A program made the translations under genes and the position numbers. The notes below the pieces were generated by a model, which did no database searches, was not told where the DNA came from, and saw only the letters and a program-made list of their open reading frames with translations. 64,000 nucleotides of DNA from Moorena sp. SS36440bin_2 (lineage in GTDB: Bacteria > Cyanobacteriota > Cyanobacteriia > Cyanobacteriales > Coleofasciculaceae), in assembly GCA_011524395.1 (NCBI GenBank), contig WTKN01000435.1, positions 1-64,000 of the forward strand, in the 5' to 3' direction. Below are positions 1-9,169 of this stretch, one piece after another (within the stretch, counting starts at the first letter, position 1; every line of letters begins with the position of its first letter).

Positions 1-206
1 TTGCTATACCTGTCTAAACCTTATTCTTTGTCTTTTTAAAAGAGCCGCACCCATATCAATTTGAAAATAATTTAATCTAAGCATTTATCTAAGCATTTAT
101 CTAACTATTAGTCTAACACTTGTGGCTTTTGATCCTTTTATCTTTTACTTTAAACCTACCACTAGGGAACGCCTAGGGCAAACATTCTTTAACCTTAGAC
201 CCCTGC

Positions 207-845
207 ATGACCAATACAACCCGAGAGCAAGAATTAATTCGAGCTGTGAAAGAGGCAGATTCTGCCTATAGTTTAGTAAAAGCAGTGAGAATCCTGGCTA
301 ATGCCCATATAGAAGCGGCAATCCCGACTTTAATTGCAGTTTTTAGCTACAATAACCCAGGTGCAGCAGAATTAGCTGCCGGTGGAATAGTGCGATTCGG
401 GAAAACAGCAGTAGCGCAATTGCTAAACCTAATTGATGACTATAACTACGGAGGTAGAGCCTGGGCAATCCGCGCACTATCAGGAATTGGCGATCCTAGA
501 GCCTTCGATACGTTAATCGAAGCTGCTGAAACTGACTTTTCTATGAGCGTCCGTCGAGCTGCGACAAAAGGTCTCGGCAATCTGGACTGGAAGGATATGC
601 CTAAAGATAAAATTCCTGCTGCCCAAGAGCAAGCTTTTAAAACACTACTGCTAACCTGCCAAGACTCAGAATGGGTAGTTCGTTATTCTTCCGTAGTAGG
701 ATTGCAAGGTCTAGCTACTGCTGTAGTGGTCACCTATCCGGATCTGGCTGAGACTATCAAAACTCATTTAGCGCAAATGTTCAAGACTGAAACCGATGTA
801 ACAGTGGGCACCCGCATCCAACTCGCGATCCAACAACTTGCATGA
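207..845 (+). CDS. cpcF: Phycocyanobilin lyase subunit CpcF-like HEAT-repeat protein
   Basis: The 212-residue product is built of HEAT/PBS-lyase repeats: alanine-rich helical pairs such as AIPTLIAVFSYNNPGAAELA and WAIRALSGIGDPRAFDTLIEA recur through the chain. Length and repeat style match CpcF, which with CpcE forms the heterodimeric lyase that attaches phycocyanobilin to the phycocyanin alpha subunit in phycobilisome assembly. No cpcE is visible; the 206 bases before the gene are non-coding, so any partner would lie left of the window. The ATG start is preceded by an A/T-rich leader without a strong ribosome binding site. A related E/F-type lyase (PecF or NblB-like) is possible, but N-terminal similarity and size favour CpcF. 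Confidence 0.8.
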   Translation: MTNTTREQELIRAVKEADSAYSLVKAVRILANAHIEAAIPTLIAVFSYNNPGAAELAAGGIVRFGKTAVAQLLNLIDDYNYGGRAWAIRALSGIGDPRAFDTLIEAAETDFSMSVRRAATKGLGNLDWKDMPKDKIPAAQEQAFKTLLLTCQDSEWVVRYSSVVGLQGLATAVVVTYPDLAETIKTHLAQMFKTETDVTVGTRIQLAIQQLA

Positions 846-865
846 AGAATGACTAATATAACTAA

Positions 866-1759
866 TCAAGAACGCCGAATATTAAAACAACACCAATCCT
901 GATTCTTCCAGAGGGTGGCGACAATCCAGTTATTTTGTTCTAAGGTATCAGCAATCGGTTTCACCTGATCTAATAACACACCACTGATAACTCCCCAGCT
1001 GGTGGGTTTCGCTATAGCATTCATTAGTGGAATTAAATCAATAATTACTTCTGCCAGAATATTGCAGAGGATGCCATCTACTGGTTCACCATTAGTAAGC
1101 TTAGACAAGGTTTCTAGACTACCCTGTTCTATCACCAGATCCTGGTCAGACATGTTGTTAAGAGAGCGGTTGTTGCGGGCAGCACCCACTGCTAAGGGGT
1201 CAATATCCACGCCATAGACCCTTTTAGCCCCTAACAACACCGAGGCAATGGAGAGAATTCCCGAACCACAGCCAATATCCACTACCACATTCTCCTGATC
1301 ACCGAAGCCGAGACGCATCTCTAATGCTTCCAGGCATAACTGAGTGGTGGGATGGGTACCTGTGCCAAATGCTGCTCCAGGATCAAGGCGTAACAAGATC
1401 CGTTCGGAAGGGTCTGGTAAGGGTAGCCAGGCAGGATATATCAAAAAGCGATCGCCAACTTCTTGGGGTTCCCAGTATTGTTTCCAACTACTTGCCCAAT
1501 CTTCCTCATCAATCAGGTGCCACCGAGTTATGGGTACTGGCAGCCCTACAGTCAGGGCATCCTGATTTACCCAAAGGGCAAGGGCTGCGAGATCCAACAG
1601 CTGTGCTTGTATTTGGGGTAAGTGAGCAAGCACTAGTTGAGAATGTCCCTTAAGCTGGCTGGACATTCCTCGACAACCAAACTTTTCTAGTCGCCAAAAG
1701 ATTAAATCCTCTAAGGCAGAGTCGCACAAAATTTGAATTTCCCACCAGCTGTTTGCCAT
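866..1759 (-). CDS. prmA: Ribosomal protein L11 methyltransferase PrmA
   Basis: The 297-residue protein is a class I SAM-dependent methyltransferase that trimethylates ribosomal protein L11 in the cytoplasm. The N-terminal 100 residues form the substrate-recognition domain. The PrmA signature [16 protein letters not shown] precedes the SAM-binding motif [14 protein letters not shown], with the acidic ribose-binding residue in [11 protein letters not shown] and the catalytic-loop sequence ILCNILAEV after it. Length is normal for the family. It lies downstream of serA on the same strand with about 180 bases between them, an arrangement common in cyanobacteria, so co-transcription is plausible. 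The ATG start is supported by the family-typical N-terminus [10 protein letters not shown]. Confidence 0.95.
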   Translation of the reverse strand: MANSWWEIQILCDSALEDLIFWRLEKFGCRGMSSQLKGHSQLVLAHLPQIQAQLLDLAALALWVNQDALTVGLPVPITRWHLIDEEDWASSWKQYWEPQEVGDRFLIYPAWLPLPDPSERILLRLDPGAAFGTGTHPTTQLCLEALEMRLGFGDQENVVVDIGCGSGILSIASVLLGAKRVYGVDIDPLAVGAARNNRSLNNMSDQDLVIEQGSLETLSKLTNGEPVDGILCNILAEVIIDLIPLMNAIAKPTSWGVISGVLLDQVKPIADTLEQNNWIVATLWKNQDWCCFNIRRS

Positions 1760-1939
1760 ATTTTAGTTCCGAGGTCGAGAGTGCTGAGTTTAAGAGTGGG
1801 GAGTCAGCAGGGAGAGGTACGTGGTCTAAACTTAAGGATCAAGATTGTTTGTACCTATAACCTTTTCCCCATATTCAGCACCCAGCACTCAGCACTCAAT
1901 AGTGAACGTATTCAGTACTGAACGTATTCAGTAGTTAAC
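1760..1939. repeat. prmA-serA spacer with short direct repeats
   Basis: This spacer holds repeated words typical of this genome's non-coding DNA. The string gaacgtattcagta occurs twice in succession near 1904-1932, and cagcacccagcactcagcactcaa is a run of short near-repeats. No credible ORF or strong terminator is visible. Confidence 0.5.
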
Positions 1940-3520
1940 TTATAAAGTTACCGTGTGAGCATCCCTGATCCCTGGCACCTTCATAATCTCTGTTAAAACT
2001 CCCTCCGGTAAGGGGTCATCTAGACTAAGAACCATAACTGCGTCACCCCGCACAATTTTGCGACCCACCTGCATACTGGCAATATTGACATTAAAACTAC
2101 CCAGCTGAGAGCCAATTTTACCAATAATTCCCGGCATATCCCGGTGTAGGGTAAACAACATATAGTGAGTGGGAGGAACATTAATCGGGAAGTCGTCGAT
2201 ACTGGTAATGTGGATTTCCCCATCATTTAACAGAGCACCCGTTACAGAATGTTTCCCCATGGAACCGGTGGCTGATAGATGTATGGACCCAGAATAGTCT
2301 CGCATCGAAGCATCCCTGGTTTCAATGACCCGAATGCCCCGCTCTTTTGCCTCAATGGATGCATTCACATAGTTTACCCGCTCTCGCAGTGCCTGGGAAA
2401 GTAAGCCTTTGAGGGCAGCAACTACTAAGGGCTGGCTTTCGTTGGTAGCTAACTCTCCCTGTAATCGGACATCAAGTAATTCAATGCGTCCCCCCGCCAG
2501 TTGAGCAACTAGCTTACCCAGAGTTTCTGCCAACTCCATGTATGGTCTGAGTTTTTCAATCACATTGGGTGACAATCCAGGAATATTAACTGCTGAACGG
2601 GCGGGTAACCCTAAGAGGACATCCCGAATTTGTTCGGCTACATCAACAGCAACATTAACTTGGGCTTCTGCGGTAGATGCCCCTAGGTGGGGGGTCAGAA
2701 TGATTTCTTTCCCCAATTCACGCAAGGGGGATTCTCCTAGTGGTTCTGATTCATAAACATCCAATGCTGCACCAGCAATTTTACCCTCTTTTAGTGCCTT
2801 AGCCAGAGCTTGTTCATCAATAATGCCTCCTCTGGCACAGTTGATAATTCGGGCAGTTGGCTTCATCTTAGCAATGGCTTCGTCATTAATCAGATGAGCA
2901 GTTTCTGGAGTTTTGGGGATATGGAGTGTGATGTAATCAGACTCCTGCAACAGCAAATCCATCTCGACTAAACGACAGCCTAGTTGTTCCGCCCGTTCTA
3001 CGGAAATGAAGGGGTCATAGCCCAGCAACTTCATTCCCATTGCTCGAGCGACAGTTGCTACATGGGAGCCAATTTTACCCAAACCAACTACACCAAGGGT
3101 TTTTTTGTAAACTTCTGTCCCAATAAAAAGCTTACGCTGCCACTTATTGCTTTTAACTGACTGATTGGCATCAGAGATATGGCGAGATAGGGCTAGCATC
3201 ATCGCCAGGGCATGTTCGGCTGCAGCTATAGTATTTCCTTCCGGAGAGTTAACCACTACAATTCCATTACGAGTTGCTGCTGGGATATCGACGTTATCAA
3301 CCCCAACACCAGCACGACCGATGATCTTGAGTTGCTTGCCCGCCTCAATTACCTCTTGGGTAACGCGGGTTCCAGAGCGAATCATCAGAGCATCATAGTT
3401 TGGGATAATTGTCAATAGTTCTTCCGGTGATAGATTCGGATTGAAATCAACCTCAGCAACTTGGGAAAGGATATCAATGCCAGCTTGATCAATTGAGTCA
3501 GAAACAAGAACCTTAGACAT
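1940..3520 (-). CDS. serA: D-3-phosphoglycerate dehydrogenase
   Basis: SerA oxidises 3-phosphoglycerate to 3-phosphohydroxypyruvate, the first committed step of serine synthesis. The 526-residue form is the long type with an intervening domain and a C-terminal ACT domain. Visible motifs are the Rossmann dinucleotide site GVVGLGKIGSHVA, the catalytic Arg in NCARGGIIDEQAL, the Glu in LDVYESEPL and the His in LTPHLGAST; the ACT domain begins near THYMLFTLHRDMPGIIG. I chose the internal ATG at 3518-3520 (MSKVLVSDSI) because family members start there; an upstream ATG at 3550 would add ten residues. The gene faces away from the one at 3874. Confidence 0.95.
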   Translation of the reverse strand: MSKVLVSDSIDQAGIDILSQVAEVDFNPNLSPEELLTIIPNYDALMIRSGTRVTQEVIEAGKQLKIIGRAGVGVDNVDIPAATRNGIVVVNSPEGNTIAAAEHALAMMLALSRHISDANQSVKSNKWQRKLFIGTEVYKKTLGVVGLGKIGSHVATVARAMGMKLLGYDPFISVERAEQLGCRLVEMDLLLQESDYITLHIPKTPETAHLINDEAIAKMKPTARIINCARGGIIDEQALAKALKEGKIAGAALDVYESEPLGESPLRELGKEIILTPHLGASTAEAQVNVAVDVAEQIRDVLLGLPARSAVNIPGLSPNVIEKLRPYMELAETLGKLVAQLAGGRIELLDVRLQGELATNESQPLVVAALKGLLSQALRERVNYVNASIEAKERGIRVIETRDASMRDYSGSIHLSATGSMGKHSVTGALLNDGEIHITSIDDFPINVPPTHYMLFTLHRDMPGIIGKIGSQLGSFNVNIASMQVGRKIVRGDAVMVLSLDDPLPEGVLTEIMKVPGIRDAHTVTL

Positions 3521-3873
3521 GACCAGAAGATAGGTTAATGGGCTATACACACGGTGCTGGAGCTATGCCATGAGAAACTCAGATCAACCCCAAGAGTGCT
3601 ATTTGATGAACCATCATCCAATAGCACTTAACTACAACCAAATGTAGTTGAACAGGTATATTTCTTCACATTCAGTAGCTTTGACCGCAGTATGCTATCT
3701 TAACTGCAAAGGTATCCCTCGATAGCTACTGATCTAAAAGATTTTAAGTTTCCTCCATCTTTAGTGCGAAAATTTATCCAAACTCCGTGGAAAACCCCTG
3801 TGCTGGAAGCAGGGAATCAAAAGTAGCTCAAGGAATAGTTCAAGTAAACTTCAAATGTAGATAATCAGCACAA
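3521..3873. promoter_or_regulatory. Divergent intergenic region with two hairpins
   Basis: This 353-base region separates divergent serA and the stress-type gene. It contains a 9-bp inverted repeat, AGTGCTATT/AATAGCACT at 3595-3628, whose loop can itself pair (TGATG with CATCA). A second, 7-bp hairpin AACTACA/TGTAGTT follows at 3630-3649. With no upstream gene to terminate, these are better read as operator-like or mRNA leader structures. That role is inferred. No ORF was seen. Confidence 0.4.
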
Positions 3874-4386
3874 GTGGCGATGAAATATGTGATTGCTGTA
3901 TTCCCCAACCGCATTAAGGCAGAAGAAGCTTATACTGCTTTGGAAAAAGAAGAGTTACCGATGGATCGAGTAAGTATCTTGGGTAGAGGATATAAAAGTG
4001 CTGATGAGTTTGGATTCATTGACCCCAAACAACAGGGAATCAAGGGAGCCCGACGAATGGCATATTGGTTGCTTCCCTTTGGCTTTGCGGCGGGTTATCT
4101 GTTCAACGTGCTAACTGAAATAAAACTGTTTGGCTTCTCTAGTGAAATTGGTAACCATCTCCTGGGAGGGGTATTTGGTACGATCGCAGCAGCAATGGGT
4201 AGCGTTTTCGTTGGAGGTGGGGTTGGGTTGAGTGTTGGTAGTGGTGATGCACTGCCTTATCGGAACCGTCTGAATCAAGGAAAATACTTAATTGTTGTTC
4301 AGGGATCCGAGAGTTTGACAGAGCTAGGAACTAAAATTTTGCGTCAGTTCCAGCCAGAGACTATTCAACGGTATGAGTTCCTTTAG
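3874..4386 (+). CDS. General stress protein 17M/YflT-like membrane protein
   Basis: The 170-residue protein begins with a short domain (MKYVIAVFPNRIKAEEAYTALEKEEL) resembling the YflT/GSP17M heat-induced stress domain. Two hydrophobic glycine-rich segments follow (about residues 65-80 and 95-125, with GGVFGTIAAAMGSVFVGGGVGLSVG), suggesting a membrane-associated glycine-zipper region. A GTG codon at 3874 and an ATG at 3880 both give the same frame; the ATG product MKYVIAVF is equally likely. No function is established for this type. It is monocistronic and divergent from serA. Confidence 0.65.
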   Translation: MAMKYVIAVFPNRIKAEEAYTALEKEELPMDRVSILGRGYKSADEFGFIDPKQQGIKGARRMAYWLLPFGFAAGYLFNVLTEIKLFGFSSEIGNHLLGGVFGTIAAAMGSVFVGGGVGLSVGSGDALPYRNRLNQGKYLIVVQGSESLTELGTKILRQFQPETIQRYEFL

Positions 4387-4630
4387 ACTAATTAAGGGTT
4401 GCGCAATTATTTTGGTGGCAAAAATCCCAAACGCGGAAAAAGTGGCAAGTAACTAAGCCTAAATGTAAATAAAAATAAATAAAATTTAAGAAAGATAAAT
4501 TGTATAGTTATGAATGGGTAATAGATGGTAAAGGAAACTAATTACCTATTGCTAAATCCTAATTACAATTTGAGTAAATAATTATTTAGACCATTATCTA
4601 AAATCAAAAGTATTTAAAAATTTGTAAGGA

Positions 4631-5410
4631 ATGCTACCTAGAGAAGAACTTTTAAAAAGTGTAGAGAATAGAGAAGATGTGGCTCGTGTGATTGACCAAG
4701 CTGATCAAGCAATTAAGACTTGGGAGGTGGTATTGACTGATTTTCTATCACCGCCAGTTTTGGTAGAGGTTGCTCAGCAGTTTGAACGGTTGACAGAGGT
4801 GCAATTGCTCAATTGGGGGGGATATCCTCAGGCAGAACGACAACGGTTAGGGATCGCCCGTGAGGAATTGCCTCTGGATAAATCTCAGGTAGAAGTGGTG
4901 GGTTTGGATATTGCTGGGAATTTTTTGTTTGATACGGCAACTCACCGGGATTTCTTGGGAGCAATTCTGGGCACTGGATTGGTACGAGAGAAGATTGGGG
5001 ACATTATTGTCTTGGGAGAGCGAGGTGCTCAGGTAATTGTCGTACCAGAGTTGGTAGAGTTTCTGGAACTGAATTTAAATCAGGTGCGTTCGGTACCTGT
5101 CAAAACTAAACGGATTGATTTGAGTGAACTCAAGGTTAAGGAACCGAAAAAGAAACTCAGAACAACAACAGAAGCTTCCATGCGTCTAGATGCGATCGCA
5201 TCGGCTGGGTTTGGTATGTCCCGCAGCAAAATGGTGGATTTGATTACTACTGGGGATGTGCGAGTTAACTGGAAAGAAGTCAAACAATCTAGCTATACAG
5301 TGAAATCTGGAGATTTGATTGCCATTCGTGGTAAAGGACGCTTGGAGATTGGGGATGTCTCTATTACTAAAAAACAACGATATCGGGTTGACTTAACGCG
5401 ATACATCTGA
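4631..5410 (+). CDS. Photosystem II S4 domain protein (YlmH-like RNA-binding)
   Basis: The 259-residue protein matches the cyanobacterial/plastid photosystem II S4 family. A YlmH-like N-terminal domain (LNWGGYPQAERQRLGIAREE, then VVGLDIAGNFLFDTATHRDFLGAILGTGL) precedes a C-terminal S4 RNA-binding domain at about residues 185-240 (MRLDAIASAGFGMSRSKMVD, then GDVRVNWKEVKQSSYTVKSGD). S4 domains bind structured RNA; YlmH relatives act in translation or ribosome rescue, while the family name reflects a reported photosystem link. It is preceded by a 244-base AT-rich spacer and the start codon is ATG after GTAAGGA. Confidence 0.85.
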   Translation: MLPREELLKSVENREDVARVIDQADQAIKTWEVVLTDFLSPPVLVEVAQQFERLTEVQLLNWGGYPQAERQRLGIAREELPLDKSQVEVVGLDIAGNFLFDTATHRDFLGAILGTGLVREKIGDIIVLGERGAQVIVVPELVEFLELNLNQVRSVPVKTKRIDLSELKVKEPKKKLRTTTEASMRLDAIASAGFGMSRSKMVDLITTGDVRVNWKEVKQSSYTVKSGDLIAIRGKGRLEIGDVSITKKQRYRVDLTRYI

Positions 5411-5608
5411 AACAGAGTTAGGCTTCAACATTCCCTGTGTTCAATCCCCTGTGTATAAGATAAATTTAGAAAGGTACACATAAAAAGTCTATAGGTTGTC
5501 AGCACCCCATACCCTGACTGGGACTAAAGACCCTGACTGGTTTTGCTTTCCCCGTCGCCTATAGCTGGGGTTTCCACAATACCTAGCATTTGTAATGAAA
5601 ATTTATTG

Positions 5609-7669
5609 ATGATTATTACGACTTCCGTGCTGCAAAGCTTACTGCAAGCTATACCTATACTGCGGTCACAGGTGTACTTCAAGTCTTCTTTGACCGCACT
5701 TTCCCATGCCATGGAAGATCAAGTATTAGCTGGCTCAGAGCAGCCGTTAGTTATTGCTAGCTTCCAGCGAGAGCGTTTCTACCGTCAGGAAGCTCATCGA
5801 TATCGACGCATTGCTCAACAGACTCCCCAAGTTTATGTACTAGCAGCACCGGAAACAGAATTTAAGAGCAGTTCAGAGTATCACGAAACCGTGGCATTTG
5901 AACCCAACGATACCCTCTCTCAAGAATGGCATTTGGTAGTTATTGGGCAAAGCTACACAAATTGTTTGATTTGTCAAGAACGACCCTCACCAATACTAGA
6001 GGTTACCAATGGGGAAATGGACTCATCCCGACGTTTTGAAGGCATCTGGACATTTGACCGGAACGTGAGTCAAAAAGCAGCTGAGATATTACTCAATCGC
6101 ATTCAAATTTACCGACCTGAACTAGCAGCTAAGATTGAACAGGCCAAATCTCAGTATTTAGACGATTCATTAGTAGTTAGTGCTCAATTAACCCAACACT
6201 CTACCAGTAATCTATCCCCTCTCGACCAAGCTCAAAGTTCCGAAAATTCTGACCCTTTTGTCCAGCGCTTGGTGACTTACCTACAGGCAGGTCAGTATAA
6301 ATTGCTCAAAGCCTATCGCTCCATTGCTGCTCAGGGAAAGAAAGAATCTCTGATCAACTCTATTTCCAACGCCATTAGGCGATCCCTTGACCCCAATGCC
6401 ATTCTGGAAGTTGCTGTGCAAGAGTTGGGTAAAGCCCTTCAAGCATCACGGTGTCTGATTTATCGCTGTAAAGGAACAGATACCACTACTATCATCAATC
6501 ATGAGTTTTTAAAGCCCCCTAGTAAGGGGGAGCAACCATTACTGCCCACACTAGGAAAGAGATGGCCATTGCAAGACAATTGCCTATTCCAAGAGGTTGT
6601 CCAGAGTGGAGAACCGATTTATGTAGAAGACACCCAGACAGATCCTCGGATTAACGCTACTAATTCCACAAATAAAACTGGTAATCGACGATCAAAAACC
6701 TTGCACAATCTAGTTCAAGAGTTTGCCATTCGCTCCTGGCTGAAGGTACCACTTCTGTATCAGGGTCAGTTATTGGGCATGTTAGATATACATCATTGTG
6801 GGTCACAACCTTATCAATGGGAAAAGGATGAGTTAGCCTTAGTGGATGCGATCGCAACTCAAGTCGGTGTAGCTTTGATTCAAGCCGAAGCCTACGCCAA
6901 CCTAGAAGATTTGAATCAGCAGCTAGAAGCCCTTGACCGCACCCGTAGCAATTTAGTTGCGATTACAGGTCATGAACTGCGCACTCCTCTGTCCACAATT
7001 CAAGTATGTCTTGAGAGTCTAGCTAGTGAGCCAGATATGTCCCTAGAATTGCGTCAGGTGATGCTCAATACTGCCCTCGCTGACGCTGAACGAATGCGGA
7101 AACTGATTCAGGACTTCCTGACTCTTTCCCGCTTAGAAAGTGGTCGTGTGGAATGGCACCCAGAATCCCTGTCCCTAAGAGAGTGCATCGACCTTGCCCT
7201 GAGTAATGTTTGCGCTCGGCGTTCTGAAGATGAACGACCTCGTTTATCCGTTCAAGTTCCAGAGAACCTTCCATTAGTGAAAGCCGACGGGGAGTGGCTA
7301 GTTGAAACTCTAGCTAGACTTCTCGATAATGCTTGCAAATTTACCAGCCCACAAGGAGAAGTAAAAATAAGTATCCAAACACTGGATGATTCCATGATAG
7401 TAGTTACTATCGAAGATTCTGGACGTGGTATTGAACCCAATCGGCTGGAAGCTGTCTTTGACCGCTTCTATCAAGAAGAAGGTGCTCTGCGGCGAACTAC
7501 TGGGGGAACAGGGTTAGGTTTAGCAATTTGTCGCCAAATTGTCAAAGGCTGGGGCGGTAAAATTTGGGCAAACTCAGCTGGCAAAGACCAAGGTTCTCAG
7601 TTTTACTTTACTGTTCCTATTATCCAAACTATAAAGTCAAAGCACTCAAAAGCTCGGCGTAAACGTTAG
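5609..7669 (+). CDS. DICT-GAF sensor histidine kinase
   Basis: A cytoplasmic hybrid-input histidine kinase of 686 residues. The first ~210 residues form a DICT-type sensory domain (SQVYFKSSLTALSHAMEDQV, then TFDRNVSQKAAEILLNRI). A GAF domain spans about 250-440, with a 30-residue low-similarity insertion. The HisKA motif ITGHELRTPLS puts the phosphoacceptor His near residue 455. HATPase motifs follow: N box LLDNACKF near 573, G1 DSGRGIEPN near 605 and G2 GGTGLGLAI near 632. No receiver domain is fused, so a separate response regulator is needed and none is adjacent. I chose the ATG at 5609; a TTG at 5543 in the same frame would add 22 residues. Confidence 0.85.
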   Translation: MIITTSVLQSLLQAIPILRSQVYFKSSLTALSHAMEDQVLAGSEQPLVIASFQRERFYRQEAHRYRRIAQQTPQVYVLAAPETEFKSSSEYHETVAFEPNDTLSQEWHLVVIGQSYTNCLICQERPSPILEVTNGEMDSSRRFEGIWTFDRNVSQKAAEILLNRIQIYRPELAAKIEQAKSQYLDDSLVVSAQLTQHSTSNLSPLDQAQSSENSDPFVQRLVTYLQAGQYKLLKAYRSIAAQGKKESLINSISNAIRRSLDPNAILEVAVQELGKALQASRCLIYRCKGTDTTTIINHEFLKPPSKGEQPLLPTLGKRWPLQDNCLFQEVVQSGEPIYVEDTQTDPRINATNSTNKTGNRRSKTLHNLVQEFAIRSWLKVPLLYQGQLLGMLDIHHCGSQPYQWEKDELALVDAIATQVGVALIQAEAYANLEDLNQQLEALDRTRSNLVAITGHELRTPLSTIQVCLESLASEPDMSLELRQVMLNTALADAERMRKLIQDFLTLSRLESGRVEWHPESLSLRECIDLALSNVCARRSEDERPRLSVQVPENLPLVKADGEWLVETLARLLDNACKFTSPQGEVKISIQTLDDSMIVVTIEDSGRGIEPNRLEAVFDRFYQEEGALRRTTGGTGLGLAICRQIVKGWGGKIWANSAGKDQGSQFYFTVPIIQTIKSKHSKARRKR

Positions 7670-7840
7670 GGGATTCGAGATATCCAAGGTTTGGGAGTGC
7701 TACAAAAGTAGTGATTTTAGCTGCTGTTACCTTGAGCAGACCCTAGCCCAATCACTATATCTTTACCACTACCAACCCAGGTTCCGTACACATAACCCAA
7801 ACCACTCGCGCTTTGGATCAAGACAATTAAGACCACCTGA

Positions 7841-8485
7841 CTAAGGGGACAATCGTTTAATTACCCAATTCCCATCCTTACCACGATTGTAGAGCAACCG
7901 ATCGTGGAGCCGACTGGGACGCCCCTGCCAAAACTCAATTTCTGATGGAATTACCCGAAACCCTCCCCAGTGGGGTGGACGAGGTACCTCTTTATTTTCA
8001 TAGTCCTGCTCCAGTTGCTGTAACCGTTGCTCCAACACCTCACGACTAGGGATGACTTGGCTTTGATCTGACACCCAAGCCCCCAGCTGAGAACCCTTGG
8101 GACGACTGTTAAAATAATCATCAGACTCAGCGGCTGTTAGCTTCTCGACTCGCCCCTCAATCCGTACCTGTCGTTCTAACTCAGCCCACCAAAACGTGAT
8201 GGCAGCCCAAGGATTCTCGATTAACTGCTGCGCCTTGTTACTTTCATAATTAGTGTAAAAGACAAACCCCCGCTGATCGTAGCCTTTCAGAAGTACCATC
8301 CGGGCGGAAGGTTTACCATCTGGTGTTGCTGTAGCTATAGTCATGGCATTCGGTTCTGGCAACTCGGCAGCCACTGCCTGGTCAAACCAAATTTTGAATT
8401 GCTCGAAAGGATTTGGGTGGACATCGGTTTCACTCAAACCCTTCAATGTGTATTCCTTACGGAAATCAGCTACTCTAGTATTCAT
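7841..8485 (-). CDS. pdxH: Pyridoxamine 5'-phosphate oxidase
   Basis: PdxH is the FMN-dependent enzyme that oxidises pyridoxamine or pyridoxine phosphate to pyridoxal phosphate in the B6 salvage pathway. The 214-residue length is standard. FMN-binding and substrate motifs are visible: [50 protein letters not shown], and the C-terminal signature [17 protein letters not shown] with the substrate-binding Arg-x-His. It faces away from the LapA-type gene at 8810; nothing else on its strand is close. Confidence 0.95.
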   Translation of the reverse strand: MNTRVADFRKEYTLKGLSETDVHPNPFEQFKIWFDQAVAAELPEPNAMTIATATPDGKPSARMVLLKGYDQRGFVFYTNYESNKAQQLIENPWAAITFWWAELERQVRIEGRVEKLTAAESDDYFNSRPKGSQLGAWVSDQSQVIPSREVLEQRLQQLEQDYENKEVPRPPHWGGFRVIPSEIEFWQGRPSRLHDRLLYNRGKDGNWVIKRLSP

Positions 8486-8809
8486 CTTTCTTGCCTTACA
8501 ATTGACCAGTTTTGGTGGTATATTTCATATCTCCCTAGCAAGCAGGTGTAGGCTTGAAGGGAACTCCAACTGCTGCTATACTGCACACAGTCATAACCTG
8601 AGCTAATCCAAGCTCCCCCCAGCCCGCCAAAACAGCGGGGGGAGAAGAGATAAAAAGTTCAGTTGATGACCGTGCCAAGTAGATGTCCTTGACCTGTGCG
8701 CGTTGGGACACCTGTGCACCTTCGAGTAATCGGCAATTTAAAAAAGCCGATTTTTCGTGTTATCTGTTGTAGAAGTAGGAAGCAACTGCAACGGTTTTGG
8801 ATTAAGCTG
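8486..8809. other. Intergenic region with GC hairpin and terminator-like stem
   Basis: The 324 bases between divergent pdxH and the LapA-type gene hold two structures. An 8-bp GC palindrome CTCCCCCC/GGGGGGAG lies at 8613-8644. A stem AATCGGC/GCCGATT followed by a T-run lies at 8728-8755 and has the form of a rho-independent terminator on the plus strand. Terminating here, upstream of a plus-strand gene, would suit a small transcript or an attenuator made from about 8645 onward. Confidence 0.4.
8728..8755 (+). terminator. Terminator-like hairpin upstream of LapA-type gene
   Basis: A seven-base-pair stem, AATCGGC and GCCGATT, with an A/T-rich loop of 11 bases is directly followed by three more T residues. 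No annotated plus-strand gene ends here, so it would act on an unannotated transcript or as a leader element of the gene starting at 8810. Confidence 0.4.
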
Positions 8810-9169
8810 ATGCGACAGATTAATTTTTTGCTGATTTTCGCTCTATGTCTGGCACTAGTCTTATTTGGCTTGGAAAATACCCAATCTGTTTCCATTAGGA
8901 TTATTGATGGTATCCAGGTTAAGGCTCCCTTGGCGATTGCACTGATTCTATCCATGTGGCTTGGAGCAGTTATAGCCTGGTTATTCAGCTTGTGGACGCG
9001 ATTTCTCAATTTTCTAGGAACTCGTAAGATGGTTGGGCAGATACACTCAAAGGATGAACAGATTAGACAATTAGAAGACGACATTCAACAATACAAAATT
9101 GAGATTGAACAGAAACAGTTGCTTTTATCGGCATCTGACCCATTGTCAGATAATCCACTATTAGACTAA
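8810..9169 (+). CDS. LapA-domain (DUF1049) inner-membrane protein
   Basis: A 119-residue protein with two membrane helices (INFLLIFALCLALVLFGLEN at about 3-22, and PLAIALILSMWLGAVIAWLFSLW at about 42-65) and a charged C-terminal coiled coil (KDEQIRQLEDDIQQYKIEIE). This layout is that of the LapA/YciS family, whose E. coli members assist regulated LPS assembly; the cyanobacterial role is unknown. I chose the ATG at 8810 because the N-terminal helix begins there. An upstream GTG at 8696 would add 38 residues lying over the terminator-like hairpin and is unlikely. Confidence 0.75.
   Translation: MRQINFLLIFALCLALVLFGLENTQSVSIRIIDGIQVKAPLAIALILSMWLGAVIAWLFSLWTRFLNFLGTRKMVGQIHSKDEQIRQLEDDIQQYKIEIEQKQLLLSASDPLSDNPLLD

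Noticed and set aside
8659-9084. 141-codon minus-strand ORF antisense to the LapA-type gene
   Set aside because: Cys/Arg/Ile-rich shadow of a well-supported plus-strand membrane protein.
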